Shown: piece after piece, positions 11,633 through 23,638 of the stretch
Numbering within the stretch: position 1 is the first letter of the stretch
How the letters are laid out: each line of letters opens with the position of its first letter
NCBI GenBank assembly: GCA_034770075.1
Contig: CM068385.1
Location: 71,802,479-71,866,478, forward strand
DNA from: Aralia elata
Taxonomy: Eukaryota; Streptophyta; Magnoliopsida; Apiales; Araliaceae
Length of the DNA stretch: 64,000 nucleotides
Direction of reading: 5' to 3'
Notes under the pieces: generated by a model
What the model was told of the DNA's origin: nothing
Database searches by the model: none
The model's input: the letters and a program-made list of their open reading frames with translations, nothing else
Made by a program: the position numbers and the translations under genes

Positions 11633-11875
11633 CATGTTTATGAAATGTTAAATGAAATGAACATGATAAAGAAGTAGACACCCGAGGCATGAATGACAGT
11701 GCATAAGAATGACAGTGCATAAGAGTGACAGTACATACATGATGCAACATATATAACTTATGATGCAACACAAGATGTAAGGCATGAAAAACATTTATGG
11801 AGGTGTCAATGCATCATGCAACCGTAAATTTATTGTGAGCATTGATCTCAACAGTTTGACTCAATCGCTGCTATA

Positions 11876-13158
11876 ATCGTCGTCGTCTCACAACCGTCGG
11901 GTCTCGTATCCGATCAGTCGTCTCGTTTGCACCGGATCTCGTATCCGATTGCCTGGTTCGTAATCACCGGGTCTTGTATCCGGATGATTATCTTGTCTGC
12001 GCCGGGTCTCGTATCTGGTCGCTCGTCTCGTTATCACCGGGTCTCGTATCTGGTTAATCGTCTTGTCTGCGCCAGGTCTCGTATCCGGACGCTCGTCTCG
12101 TAATCACCGGGTCTCGTATCCGGTTGATTGTCTTGTCGGCGTCGGGTCTCGTATCCGGTCGCTCGTCTCGTGATCACCGGGTCTCGTCTTCGGTTGATCG
12201 TCTTGTGAGTGTCGGGTCTCGTATCCCGTCGCTCGTCTCGTAATCACCGGGTCTCGTATCCGGTTGATTGTCTTGTCGGCGCCGGGTCTCGTATCCGGTC
12301 GCTCGTCTCGTGATCACCGGGTCTCGTATCCGGTTGATCGTCTTATCGGTGCCGGGTCTCGTATCCGGTCGCTCGTCTCGTGGTCACCGGGTCTCGTATC
12401 CGGTTGATCGTCTTGTGAGTGCCGGGTCTCGTATCCGGTCGCTCGTCTCATAATCACCGGGTCTTGTATTCGGATGATCGTTTTGTCGGCGCCGGGTCTC
12501 GTATCCGGTCGCTCGTCTCGTGATCACCGAGTCTCGTATCCGGTTGATCGTCTTGTGAGTGTCGGGTCTCGTATCCGGTCGCTCGTCTCGTAATCATCGG
12601 GTCTCGTATCCGGTTGATTGTCTTGTCAGCGCCGGGTCTCGTATCCGGACGCTCGTCTCGTGATCACCGGGTCTCGTATCCGGTTGATCGTCTTGTGAGT
12701 ATCGGGTCTCGTATCCGGTCGCTCCTCTCGTAATCACAGGGTCTCGTATCCGGTTGATTGTCTTGTCGGCGCCGGGTCTCGTATCCGGTCGCTCGTCTCG
12801 TGATCACCGGGTCTCGTATCCGGTTGATCGTCTTGTCGGTGCCGGGTCTCGTATCCGGTCGCTCGTCTCGTGGTCACCGGGTCTCATATCCGGTTGATCG
12901 TCTTGTGAGTGCCGGGTCTCGTATCCGATCGCTCGTCTCGTAATCACCGGGTCTTATATCCGGATGATCGTCTTGTCGGCGTCGGGTCTCGTAACCGGTC
13001 GCTCGTCTCGTGATCACCGGGTCTCGTATCCGGTTGATCGTCTTGTGAGTGTCGGGTCTCGTATCCGGTCGCTCGTCTCGTAATCACCGGGTCTCGTATT
13101 CGGTTGATTGTCTTGTCTGCGCCGGGTCTCGTATCCGGTCGCTCGTCTCGTAATCACC
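11876..13158. repeat. Minisatellite of 35-bp units (70-bp dimers) in element B
   Basis: About 18 copies of a 70-bp unit, each made of two related 35-bp halves. Every half keeps CCGG, nine bases (GTCTCGTAT), then CCGG. A larger 490-bp period (seven dimers) is visible because the segments beginning near 12268 and 12758 are identical. The open frames here are repeat artefacts. The array lies about 260 bases from the polypurine tract, in the hypervariable 3' region typical of Ogre elements. Confidence 0.9.
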
Positions 13159-13389
13159 TTATTCCATCGCATTGTCATCAAAGGAAGTTATTCTCCTGAC
13201 TAGCTTGAAAGGCATCCTTGGAGTTCGTCCTCGTACGTCGTTCTTGGCAGCCATCGCTTTTGACTCTGATAGGCTAGGACCTTGACACCTAACCTGCATC
13301 GATTTATTATTTTTTTAGTTCATGGATCACGTACAGAATTATCATCTATTCATGCATGTGACACAACATTTAAAATATAAATTGATGAA

Positions 13390-13940
13390 AAATGACCCCT
13401 GTACAGTCTTTTGATACTGTTTATACAGATGTCATCATTTGTCGTGGTTTGCTTGGATCTCAGCCCTTCCCAGGGATCGCTCACTTTTTTGGATATCGGC
13501 CTTTCCCAGGGGTTGTTCACCACCTTGTTGTGGTTCGCTTGGATGCCTTCCCAGGTTCTTATATCACCTTATTGTGATTTTCTTGGATGCCTTCCCAGGT
13601 TCACTCACCACCTTGTTGTGATTTGCTTGGATGCCTTCCCAGGTTCACTCACCACCTTGTTGTGGTTTGCTTGGATGCCTTCCTAGGGTGCTCACCACCT
13701 TATTGTGATTTGCTTGGATGCCTTCCCAGGGTGCTCACCACCTTGTTGTGATTTGCTTGGATGCCTTCCCAGGTTCACTCACCACCTTGTTGTGGTTTGC
13801 TTGGATGCCTTCCCAGGGTCACTTCTTGCTTGGATACCAGCCCTTCCCAGGGTCATTGATTGTTTGGATACCAGCCCTTCCCAGGGTCATTGATTGTTTG
13901 GACACCAGCCCTTCCCAGGGGTCGCTTGATTTGATTTGAG
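13390..13940 (+). pseudogene. Minisatellite grown from the start of the DUF7745-like gene (element B)
   Basis: The region opens with AATGACCCCTG, then a TTTTGATACTG...ATACAG acceptor-like stretch and an ATG. Element D has the same order at 61219-61261, just before its second antisense gene. The first residues, MSSFVVVCLDLSPSQGS, align with MTSSDVVVCLDSIPPTG there. After that the sequence is a 44-45-bp minisatellite (TTGCTTGGATGCCTTCCCAG plus TTCACTCACCACCTTGTTGTG) of about eight units, then three shorter units near 13800-13925. The normal gene body is missing. I infer that this is a copy of the captured gene whose beginning was amplified into tandem repeats while the rest was lost. Confidence 0.7.
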
Positions 13941-16620
13941 TGATTTCCTGAAATGGGATGTGTGATCGGCTTCTGTCCTGGATCTCCCACCAACATCGTC
14001 CACGTACCATGCCGCAAAAGCCATCACGGTCTGATCATTTGTGAGGTTGAAAGCGACGTGCTTGTACTTTCCCCTGAAGATTTTCATTTTGATCGTACAT
14101 GTATGCATGCAAAAGATGTTATGCATGATCTGGCAGATATGTTATGGACAGAGGCATGTGCACAACATATGTTTAGATAGAAATGACCCCCGTTCAGTCA
14201 AATGATACGATTCGACAGTCGTCGTTGTTTGCCAACATTTGATTGGATCACGCCTCATCGTGAAGTGTAGTTTCTAGACTTCAACATTGGTTTGGTACTC
14301 TGCCTGTTCTTGGTCGTCTTCATTTCATCGAGTTGAGGTAGTCTGTTTCGCTCTCTGTGATGATCGACAGCTATGTTGGGCTCCTTGGCCTTTTGATCAT
14401 TTCTGCTAGCCGATATGCTGTTGTCCCGCATTATATCATCCTTGTATATGCTCATGCACGTGGATCATTTGGATGTCGAGGCAGTGATAGTCAGGATTGG
14501 GGAGAGGCCCAATGCCGAGAAGTTCTGTGCAGCCTCAGCTTCCTTCCATTTCATGATTCTTAACTGCCCCTGCCTTGGCGCGTGTTGTTACCAAGAATTT
14601 CTATCGAAAACTCGCGATGTTGACCGTGCTGAGTTATCCACAACTCTGCAAGATCCTGCATATTAGACGACTAACAAATGCCAAAACTTGAAGGCTTGGG
14701 CCATTGGTGTTAGTTCAACACAAAGATATTATAATCTCGACAAAAGAGTAAATGCAGTTAAAGCACATGAAATTGAATATCTGTTGATCGCACAATCTAG
14801 CGAGTTGTGAATCGTGAATGTACTAGATTGGAAGTTATTTTCAATCCCTCGTGAGTTGATGATTTTCTATTTAACGAGTTATGAAATTGTAAGTACACCT
14901 TCAAGCATTCATGGTCATTGTACGTGAGTAAGGTCGAATTCAAAAGAACTACCTTCCCTCGTCAAAGATATTCTGTCTCCATTCTCGACAACGTTCTTAG
15001 CAGGATTGACGTCATATGACAAATGCACTATGCGATGCAGCATTCAGTAGGGGTTTCTCTTCCATGACTTCTTGTTTAAGGCCGAGAGTTTTTCGTATTA
15101 TCTTTTCTCTTTATTAGCCCACTTCACTTGTCTCGTTTTCTTAGGCTATTCAAAGTTACCCATTTAACGAGTTTTGGACCAATGACTCCCAAACCAGACG
15201 ATTTTGGGGCATTAGGTGTACAGACACCCCTTCGGGTTTATTTACTCGAGTAACAAAGGCCACGGTTCGAGACAAACTGGTGGTCTGCACCATTCATTCT
15301 TTGCTTGACCTTGCGCAAGATTCGTTTTCTTAGGCTTGAGTTACCCATGTAGCGAGTGTTAGGCCGGTGACTCCCAAACCAAACGGCTTTAGGTCACTAG
15401 ATGCAGAGACACCTCTTAGGCTTAATTACTCGAGTAGCCCATGCCACGATTCGAATCTGCTCGGGCCTCCTCTACTGTAATGCTCGTTTTCTTAGGCTCT
15501 GAGTTACCCATGTAATGAGTGTTGGGCCAGCGACTCCCAAACCAGATGGCTTTAGGGCACCAGGTGTAGAGACACCCCTCGGGCTTAATTACTCGAATAA
15601 CCCAGGCCACGATTCGAGACATTAGCTTGATAATCATTTATCGTCTGACTTCTTGATATTAGCTTGATAATTATTGACTGTCTGACTACGTGTTAATTGC
15701 CATCAACGTCGTCATAGTTTTATACCCCATAACTGAAAGTTCGTGCAAATGCAAAGTGAAGACTGGCACATGAGGTCGATTCTGTCGCAAACGTTGCTTT
15801 GAATTAAGGCTTTGTACCCGATCAAAAGGTTGAATAGCTTTCTTCGTCTAATCATACTCACGATCGTGCTCCACGGTTGCTTGTCAGAATTAATCCGATT
15901 CCTATGAAGTCAAATAAAATCCCCTTTCACGCGGGTCATCGTATCCCGGGAAAAGTATGCTTGACAAATGCCAGATGATCGTATCGTTGAATATTGAATT
16001 GACATGAGGTAGCATTTGATGATGATGGCACATGTTGATGCGATTGTTGCATGGGTGCTAATTTGCACGTCATCATTTCTTGGGTAGTTGATAAATGCCC
16101 CAGTGTTAAGTTGCTTTTCTTGTGATCTCCCTCGTACTGGTTGCATCGGTATCTCGCTGGGCTAACAAAAGATCCGGTCCTTTGACTTGTTGAAAGGTTT
16201 GGGGGATTTTTTATTTTTGAGATTTTTTTTGTGGTCGAATTTGCCCCTACTCCGGGTTCTTTGTGATCGTTAGGGGTTCTGATGTTTGATGGCAATGGTT
16301 TGGTCTAAGTCGGGTTTGGGTTTATCTTCGACCCATCCTTTAATCTCGTCAGGCGTATTGTCGATATCTGTCTCGTCCTGCTCAATCCCCATCAGATTGA
16401 AATCTAGCTCTGTACCAAAATCGTGATCCTCCTTCAAATTTGGCCTATTGCTTGTCAGGCTAGAATGCCTCAAATCGGGGTACCTGACATAAAACAAAAA
16501 TGCTTGTCATATATATAAAACATTTTAGCACATGATCTCATTTTTGGATAACATGACAAAATGACATGAGCGTGCAGGGATTTGAAATAAAACTCAGAAT
16601 TTTAAAACCCATTGATCTTC
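13941..16620. other. Non-coding internal region of element B
   Basis: No reading frame with recognisable motifs is visible. A phrase like the gene-start region (AATGACCCCCGTTCAGTC) recurs at about 14183. Three diverged tandem copies lie at 15134-15625. The rest is unique sequence, presumably decayed 3' region of the element. Confidence 0.6.
15134..15625. repeat. Three diverged tandem copies (162-189 bp) in element B
   Basis: Copies begin with CGTTTTCTTAGGCT at 15134, 15323 and 15485. Each contains GACTCCCAAACCA and ends near CACG(A/G)TTCGA. Spacing is 189 then 162 bp. Confidence 0.8.
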
Positions 16621-16639
16621 TACTGGCCGGGATTCACTG

Positions 16640-17480
16640 CCATACTCCTGGATTTACCCCTTCCTGGATATCACCTGCTGCACGGTCCAACTGGCCACAG
16701 TGAGGTCAAGCAATGGAGCTCATTAGGAGGTGCATGGATCGCATTGGCATGGATCTGGCATTGATGGCATTTCCTGACATGAGTATCGCGGTCAGTTTTC
16801 ATGGTTAGCCAGTAGTGACCCGATCACATGATTTTCTTTGCCAAAAATGTTCTGCTCATATGGGCTCCGCACACATCGCCATGTACTTCGTTCATTAATC
16901 TGTGGGCTTCTTCGGCTTCCAGATATCTCAGCAGTCCCGTAGCTAGGTCCCATTTATGCAAATCGTCTCCGCTTAGGAAGAATTTCACTGCCCATCTTTG
17001 GATTCTCTTTCCTCGGTCAGATCTGCATTTTCGGGAGAGGAGCTGTCTCGAAGGAACTCTTTAATGTTTTGATACCAAGCCCATTTAGGAGGGGCGTCAC
17101 TATGGGAGATCTCTCCGATCTGATCCTCATAGGCCGGACAAGTCTGTACCGCAATTTCCCCCTTAAAGCTCGTCTCGTACCGTGATGTGTGAATCAGGGA
17201 AGCCAGTGTGGCTAGAGTATCCGCGAAGTCATTTTGATTTCTGGGAACGTGCCGAAAGGCAATATCTTCGAATTGTTTGGCAAGTTTGATGATGAGGCGA
17301 TGGTAGGGCAATAGCCGAAGCCCTTTGGTGTTGTATATTTCCATGGCCTGTCGGATGACCAATTCGGAGTCTCCAACTACTATCATCCTTTTGATTCCCA
17401 TTCCCAGGGCTAATCTCAGTCCTAGGATGCAATCCTCGTATTCGGCCGTATTGTTGGAGTGGTAGAACTGTAATTTCATG
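16640..17480 (-). pseudogene. RNase H and integrase zinc-finger remnant (element B)
   Basis: Minus-strand frame 17479-16985 has NNTAEYEDCILGL, VVGDSELVIRQ and FRHVPRNQNDFADTLATLAS, the signature of the additional RNase H domain of Tat/Ogre elements. The N-terminal part with the first catalytic Asp is missing. After a frameshift, 16960-16640 reads EAHRLMNEVHGDVCGAH, then KCHQCQIHANAIHAPP. This is the His-His-Cys-Cys zinc finger of integrase, interrupted by a TGA where Arg is expected. The sequence then departs from the family just before the catalytic core. Both fragments are in the expected order, RNase H then integrase. Neither enzyme can be functional. Confidence 0.85.
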
Positions 17481-17629
17481 GCTACCGGCTTCTGCCATTT
17501 GGATGGATGGAGTATGGACTTTACGGCCTCTTAGTTGGGTCTTAGGGGCAATCTCGCAAAACAAACAAGGGTCGTAGTTTAGTACTGTGCCAGTTACAAG
17601 TTGGCAGATGCATGTCAACACTGATGCAT

Positions 17630-17630
17630 G

Positions 17631-17687
<57 letters not shown>

Positions 17688-17688
17688 T
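17630..17688. repeat. (TTA)n microsatellite
   Basis: About 19 uninterrupted ATT/TTA triplets in the element B interior. The poly-Tyr frame across it is an artefact. Confidence 0.95.
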
Positions 17689-17689
17689 T

Positions 17690-18371
17690 TTAGGTTCTCT
17701 AATCTTATCCTGCAAAATAAGGTCAGTGTTTGATGACAGGATAGTATTTAGAAGTTTTAGAAAACCTTGGTACGTGGTATGGATTGCCTTCCTGCAAAAC
17801 CATGTCAGTATTCTCTTTATATGTGCAGGTGATGTAATCACATGATACAGAACATATTTATTACGATGATGACGGTATGACAGTTGTATGCCATTTACAT
17901 GACATTTACTTATTTGACTGAACGATAAAAGGGCATGAAGAAGCTTCCCTTTCGTTAGGTTTATAAGAGGCTGACCTACCCTAGGGTTACTCTCGCGGGC
18001 TTTTCGACATGAAGGTCCCCAAATCTTCGTAATCTACTCGTCTGAATCCTTTCGATTAGAGCGGATCTGGGTGGTGCGTTTCCTGAGCCATCTCCGGGGA
18101 GCAGCCCCTTCGAGTCCAGTAATAAGCAACCGACGGGTTCGCCTCAAGAGGAGGTACACTCTCAACATACATTCACATTCATCGTCCTCACCGTATGCAT
18201 ATAATTACTTTGAAGTAAAGCAATTCCATTCAATCATTCATTCATTGGACAAAAACACACATTCACACAACAACAACTAAAACAGGTCAAAATGTCGCAC
18301 GCACATACACATTCATAAATTTTAAAGGATAGGACAACATCAAGATTTGAACGCGGCTTAAGCCCTCTAAT
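17690..18371 (-). other. Leader region of element B
   Basis: It lies between the primer site and the RNase H remnant. In a normal Ogre element more than 5 kb of gag-pro-RT would follow the leader. Here those genes are gone. No motif is recognised. Confidence 0.6.
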
Positions 18372-18390
18372 GTCCCCAGCAGAGTCGCCA
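18372..18390 (-). other. Primer binding site, tRNA-Arg-like (element B)
   Basis: On the minus strand TGGCGACTCTGCTGGGGAC lies two bases after the LTR. It resembles the 3' end of plant tRNA-Arg, the known primer of Ogre elements, with a few mismatches in the central bases. Confidence 0.75.
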
Positions 18391-18392
18391 GC

Positions 18393-20379
18393 TGTCGAAG
18401 CCGGGAATGTCGCTTCTTTCGTGATTATTACCCTTTCCAATTTTAGCCCTTTTTTAATTTAGATGATTTTTTGGAAAAGGTCGGCATAAATGTCGACGGG
18501 GTTTTGAAAGATCGTTTTTTAATGATGAGCCAATTAACCAGAGTCGCCAGTTGGTATATTTGAAATGGATGTACCAACTCATCCGAGTTTCGTTTTCGTA
18601 AATCGCTGGCTCAAATGTGACTCCGAATTAATTGGTCTGCGAACCGAGATTCATAGAGTTCGGGGGCTTGCTTAAGCGAGGGGAAGGTGTTAGGCACCCC
18701 CCGACTTCCGTGAAACACGGTTACCGCAATCTCGATGCTTTTCTTATCCTTTAATTCTTAAAATGTGTGTGTGCGCGCGTGTGTGTTTATGTGAATGTTG
18801 TGGTGAGTTTGCATGAAAAAACCATTTGGTTTCCTATGAAGAGTCGTGCTTTACTTTTAGAGTGCTTTAGGAGGTCTTTCGGCCTATACGAGAAAGCTTT
18901 ATTCTTTATTAGAAAGGTTTGATTTTAATTGTCAAAACTGCAAGGTTTTCATTAGGTGTCGTTTTGGCAAAACAAGAGTTTTTTAAACCTTCGTCAAAAT
19001 AGGAATCGAGACCTATACGTTGCTTTCATAATTAAAATGACGGCAATTTCTAGGGTCTCTTTAACCCGATGCACATTGGTTTAATAGAACGTCCTTTATT
19101 TTATAAAACCATTTCTTGTGATGTTTGAAAACGATTTTCTTTAACCTTCTCGTTAAATAGGAATCGACATTCATTTGCACTTTTAATTTTACGCCTCGTG
19201 GTGCTAATAACCTAATTTGATTGATTTTATGGAAATCTTCATCATTTAGCTTTGAAATCAATTTTTTGTGTCATAAATCAAATCAAGCATTAAAATGCGT
19301 TGGGGCTATTTATGGGCACGTGAGCTATCAAAATAACCCCAAACGCCCACAATCACATATTTCACTATCATGGGGCCTTAAACCCAATTTTCAACTTGGT
19401 ATCGTTTTAAGGCCCGACGATTACATGTTTACAATCAAGGATAATCGATCCTATTACATACACCAAAATTGTCCATCATCGGATTTGGACCACGGGGTCG
19501 CGTTCCTAGGCTCACATCCACAATTTCTACACACCCACAAAATGGATATTACAACAATTAAACAAGCTAAAAATCACCAAATGGATATCATCGGGCCATT
19601 AGGAAGAATTTTGTTCCTTTGGAACCCTCACTAATAATCCCTAAACCATGTATTCTCAATAATATACAAGAAAACTACATTTAATATCACCCAACTGATA
19701 AAAATTTAACGAAATGACATAGCAAAAAATGCTATAAAAAATATCTCCTTCACCTTGCAAATGACACCACGATGCGGATAAACTCGTATATTGAATATAG
19801 TAGAAATTATATGTGATACAATCTCATAAAATGGGTATAATTCCTCACTATTTTTCTCTTTTTTCTCTCCTTTCTCGCTGCTGCCGCTCGCTGGTTCTTC
19901 TTCTTCTTTTTTTCTTCCGCTGTCGTTTTTCTTCCTGGATGCAAATGAAGAAATGAGCTGATAAAGGCTGGCCAAGGGCAGCCGCAGATTAATTTGCGGC
20001 TGGCCTTGGTTTCCCCGCGCCCATCGCGCAGTTCAGCCACTCAGCCGCCCGCCGCACACTTCAATTATTTTAATCATTGGCCGCAGATCAATCCGCGGCT
20101 GGGTGGGCTGATTTTCTCGATTTTTGGGTCGCACCTCGATTCTCGTGTTGTACCATTGATCTTCGCCGCAAGGCTTGTATTTTGCAGTCCGGGAATTACT
20201 GGGAGACGTGCCACATCATTCCGCTTTGATCGTTGTCGTGTCAGCTTTGATCGCACGTCGTTGCGGTGGCTCTGAGTGTTCGTACTTATGTCCACCTTTC
20301 GTTCTCGTAGGCTGGGTTGATTGACGATTCTGCCCTCTGTCAGAGTTAGTATACGAAGTGCAAAATTTGGGTGTCTACA
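18393..20379 (-). repeat. Element B 5' LTR (right in the window)
   Basis: A near-identical copy of 9618-11617, differing by scattered substitutions and small indels (for example at about 18481-18520 and 18607). It ends GTGTCTACA, followed by the ATAAA target duplication at 20380-20384. Confidence 0.92.
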
Positions 20380-20384
20380 ATAAA

Positions 20385-21548
20385 TATTAAGCTATTTAAT
20401 TTATTCTATCTCCATTGATTAAATTAAATACAGTTAACTTATTATTACAATTATGCCATTTATTTCTTAAATAAATATTTTTCTTTTGCGGTGTGACCCT
20501 TTAGGTTCTCCATATTAAACCGGTTGTGAATAAATCAATTAGAATAATTCTAATCTTATTTAAATAAATAAATTAAACTATTTAATTCATTTAAGTAAAT
20601 AACATTTATTCTACAATAAGGGTAAGCCCCCTTAGCGATCAACGACTTTCCAGATAATATAGATTTCAACATTAATCACAAAAGAACCTTTCAGTGAATA
20701 GGTACCGTACAATTCAATCCTTGTACCATACAATGTCTCAATTAAATATAAGACATGGATTTACCGTCAAGTCTTATTTTATTTAATTATATGTATTTCG
20801 ATTTCCAAATGCACAACTCTAAATAATGCAATTTAGAAACTCCTTTCTAATTTCATTCTGTTTTGGCCAAGGACTACTGAGTTGTCATTTATCGAATCAT
20901 ATAGGACATTCACATCTTTTACTAGACGAGTTAGATTCTTTGTTGATCATTCACCTATCTCCATATACAACTAATTATACCCAATCATACCCTTTGTTAT
21001 ACCCTAAAGGTCTTAAGGGACATGTCAAAGTATAACTCATCATACACAAGATACTATGATGATCTCAAGTCCAAGGATCACTTGTACTACTATCACTAGA
21101 GGAATTTCTATTGAAAGGCTAGTAAAACTCCATTAGGTATTCCCTAGCGAGCCACGTTCAGTGAACTTATTCTCTAATAAGCACATACATACTTGCTTTA
21201 GTGTCTCCACACAAATGATTATGAGATCAATCATCCTCTTCCTAAGAGCAAGCAACGTATGTACTAATCTATCCGGATTCACTAATCCTCTTTTTAGTAA
21301 TCCAACGATTAGGACCGATTTTAGTTTGTGAGCTATCTTGAATTTAGATCTCATTAGCATGATCACCATCATGATTCTAAAAGCATTGCTCAAAACTATG
21401 GGTTTATCACATTTAATATAACAACACCATGTAGATAATGTAAAAAGCCTTTTAATAAAATCAATTCTTTTATTAATAAATGAATAAGATTACAAAGTAT
21501 ATGCTACATCATATCAAATATGATTGACTTGTGTGCATACTACTTTCA
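20385..21548 (-). repeat. Copia-1 3' LTR, second piece
   Basis: Continues the LTR split by element B and matches 52443-53597 of Copia-2. It ends TACTTTCA, so the element strand starts TGAAAGTAG. Confidence 0.9.
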
Positions 21549-23638
21549 ATCTCCCAGTTGCACTAAAGCCAATCGCCTGGTATCTAATACCCATCTTCTC
21601 TAAGTGATGATCAAACTGTTGTTGTGTCAAAACTTTAGTAAATGGATCTTCAATGTTATCTTGAGAGTCCACACGCTCCAGGGTGACATCTCATCTTTCA
21701 ATGATCTCTCTAATCAAATGAAACTGTCGCAACACATGTTTGGATTTTTGATGAGACCTTGGTTCCTTAGCCTGCGCAACAGCTCCGGTGTTGTCATAGA
21801 ATAAATGTACGGCTCTTTTAATGCTAGGAACCATTCCAAGTTCAATTATGAACTTCTTCATCCAAACAGCTTACTTTACAGCTTCACTTGCAGCTATGTA
21901 CTCTGCCTCTGTCACTGAATCAACAACTGTTTACTGCTTGGAACTCTTCCAACTCACTGCGCCACCGTTTAAGGTAAACACATACCCTGAAACGGATTTA
22001 TTGTCATCTTGGTCCGTTTGAAAACTTGAGTCTGTATAGCCCTCTAGTTTCAATTCAGACCCACCGTAGACAAGAAATACATCCTTAGTTCTTCTGAGGT
22101 ACTTTAGGATGTTTTTCACTGCCTTCCAGTGCTCTTCTTCTGGATTCAACTGATATCTGCTCGTTACACTAAGTGCATGAGCGACATCTGGTCTAGTACA
22201 TATCATACCATACATGATAGATCCTATTGCTAAAGCATAAGGAATCTTACTCATACGGTCTCTCTCCTCTGGTGTCTTTGGCGCCTGTTTCTTGAAGAGA
22301 TGTATTCCACGGCTCATCGGCATGAGACCTCTCTTGGAATCTTCCATGCTAAACTTCTTTTGCATCGAGTCAATGTACTTTCCTTAAGTCAAGCCAAGCA
22401 TCCTTTTAGATCTATCTCTATAGATCTTTATCCCAAAATATAGGATTCCTCACCCAAGTCCTTCATGGAGAAGTGTTTAGATAACCAAATTTTGATCGAC
22501 TGTAGCATCAGAACATCATTCCCTATCAGTAATATATCGTCAACATATAATACTAGGAATGAAATAGCGCTCCCACTAACCTTCTTGTACACACATGGTT
22601 CATCCTCATTTTTGATAAAATCAAACTTTTGATTATTTCATCAAAACAGATGTTCCACCTTCGAGAAGCTTGCTTCAATCCATAAATAGATCGTTGTAGC
22701 TTACAGACTTGGTTTGTTTTAACCGTTAAAACAAAACCCTCTGGCTGTATCATATATACATTCTCCTCAAGCTCTCCATTGAGGAAGGCCGTTTTCACGT
22801 CCATTTGCAGATTTCGTAGTCATAATAAGCTGCAATTGCAAGCAAAATCCGAATGGACTTGAGCATAGCTACTGGTGAGAAGGTTTCATCATAGTCAACT
22901 CCTTGTCTTTGTTTGAAACCTTTTGCAACCAATCGGGCTTTATAGGTCTCTACCTTGCCGTCCGCTCCAGTCTTTCTCTTAAAGACCCATTTGCACCCAG
23001 TAGGCTTAATACTCTCAGGTGGTGAAACCAAAGTCCATACTTGGTTTTCATATATGGAGTCCATCTCAGATTTCATGGCTTCTAGCCATTTCTCTGAGTC
23101 CTTACTACTCATAGCCTCTTCGTAAGTCAATGGATCATCATCATCTATGATACGTACCTCATCATCATCCTCTATGATGAATCCATACCTATCAGATATC
23201 TTCGGTACTCTTCCAGATTTACGAATAGGTTGTGGTACAATAGGTTCTTCTACTTGGTCAGGTACCTGACTTTGATCCGTAGTATTTTGTGGTTCTTGAA
23301 TTTCTTCAAGATATATCTTACTCCCACTGACCCCTTCAAGGATAAACTCCTTTTCCAAGAAGGCAGCGTGTTTTGCAACAAACACCTTTTGATCAGTAGG
23401 ATGATAGAAATAATACCCTGATGTTTCTTTAGGGTATCCCACGAATCTACATTTGTCGGATCTAGTCTTCAGCTTATCATGCTCAAACCTTTTGACATAA
23501 GCTGGACAACCCCAAGTCTTAACATGCTTAAGATTTGGTTTCCTACCTGTCCATAACTCATATGGAGTCTTTGGGACGGATTTGGTAGGTACCTTGTTAA
23601 GTAGGTATGCAAACGATTCTAGGGCATAACCCCATAAG
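21549..23638 (-). pseudogene. Copia-1 pol, 3' part (integrase C-terminus, RT, RNase H)
   Basis: On the minus strand the order is an integrase C-terminal segment (TPYELWTGRKPNLKHVKTWG, about 23560), RT (GCKWVFKRKTGADGKVETYK; MDVKTAFLNGELEENVYM) and RNase H (YTDSSFQTDQ). GTGCAACTGGGAGAT at 21549-21563 is the polypurine tract before the LTR. The family is TNT1-94-like Copia. Damage seen by comparison with Copia-2: a one-base loss near 22630 (AAAAGTTTG against AAAAGGTTTG) and CAA to TAA at 22384-22386. The frame is cut at 23638 by fragment E, so gag, protease and the integrase core are absent. Confidence 0.9.

Larger units (their letters stand above)
9618..20379 (-). mobile_element. Element B: defective Ogre/Tat-like retrotransposon
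   Basis: This complete insertion has two LTRs of about 2.0 kb and a perfect 5-bp target duplication, ATAAA (9613-9617 and 20380-20384). On the minus strand it reads LTR, tRNA-Arg-like primer site, leader, RNase H and integrase zinc-finger remnants, long 3' region with minisatellites, polypurine tract, LTR. gag, protease and RT are absent, so it is non-autonomous. The order matches the Ogre lineage of Ty3 elements. Confidence 0.9.

Noticed and set aside
12268..12943. Two identical 61-codon frames
   Set aside because: Produced by the 490-bp higher-order period of the minisatellite; not protein-coding.
17229..17621. 130-codon minus-strand frame overlapping the RNase H remnant
   Set aside because: It is the wrong frame over the RNase H coding sequence; the motif-bearing frame is 16985-17479.
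17612..17845. Poly-tyrosine frame
   Set aside because: Artefact of the (TTA)n microsatellite.
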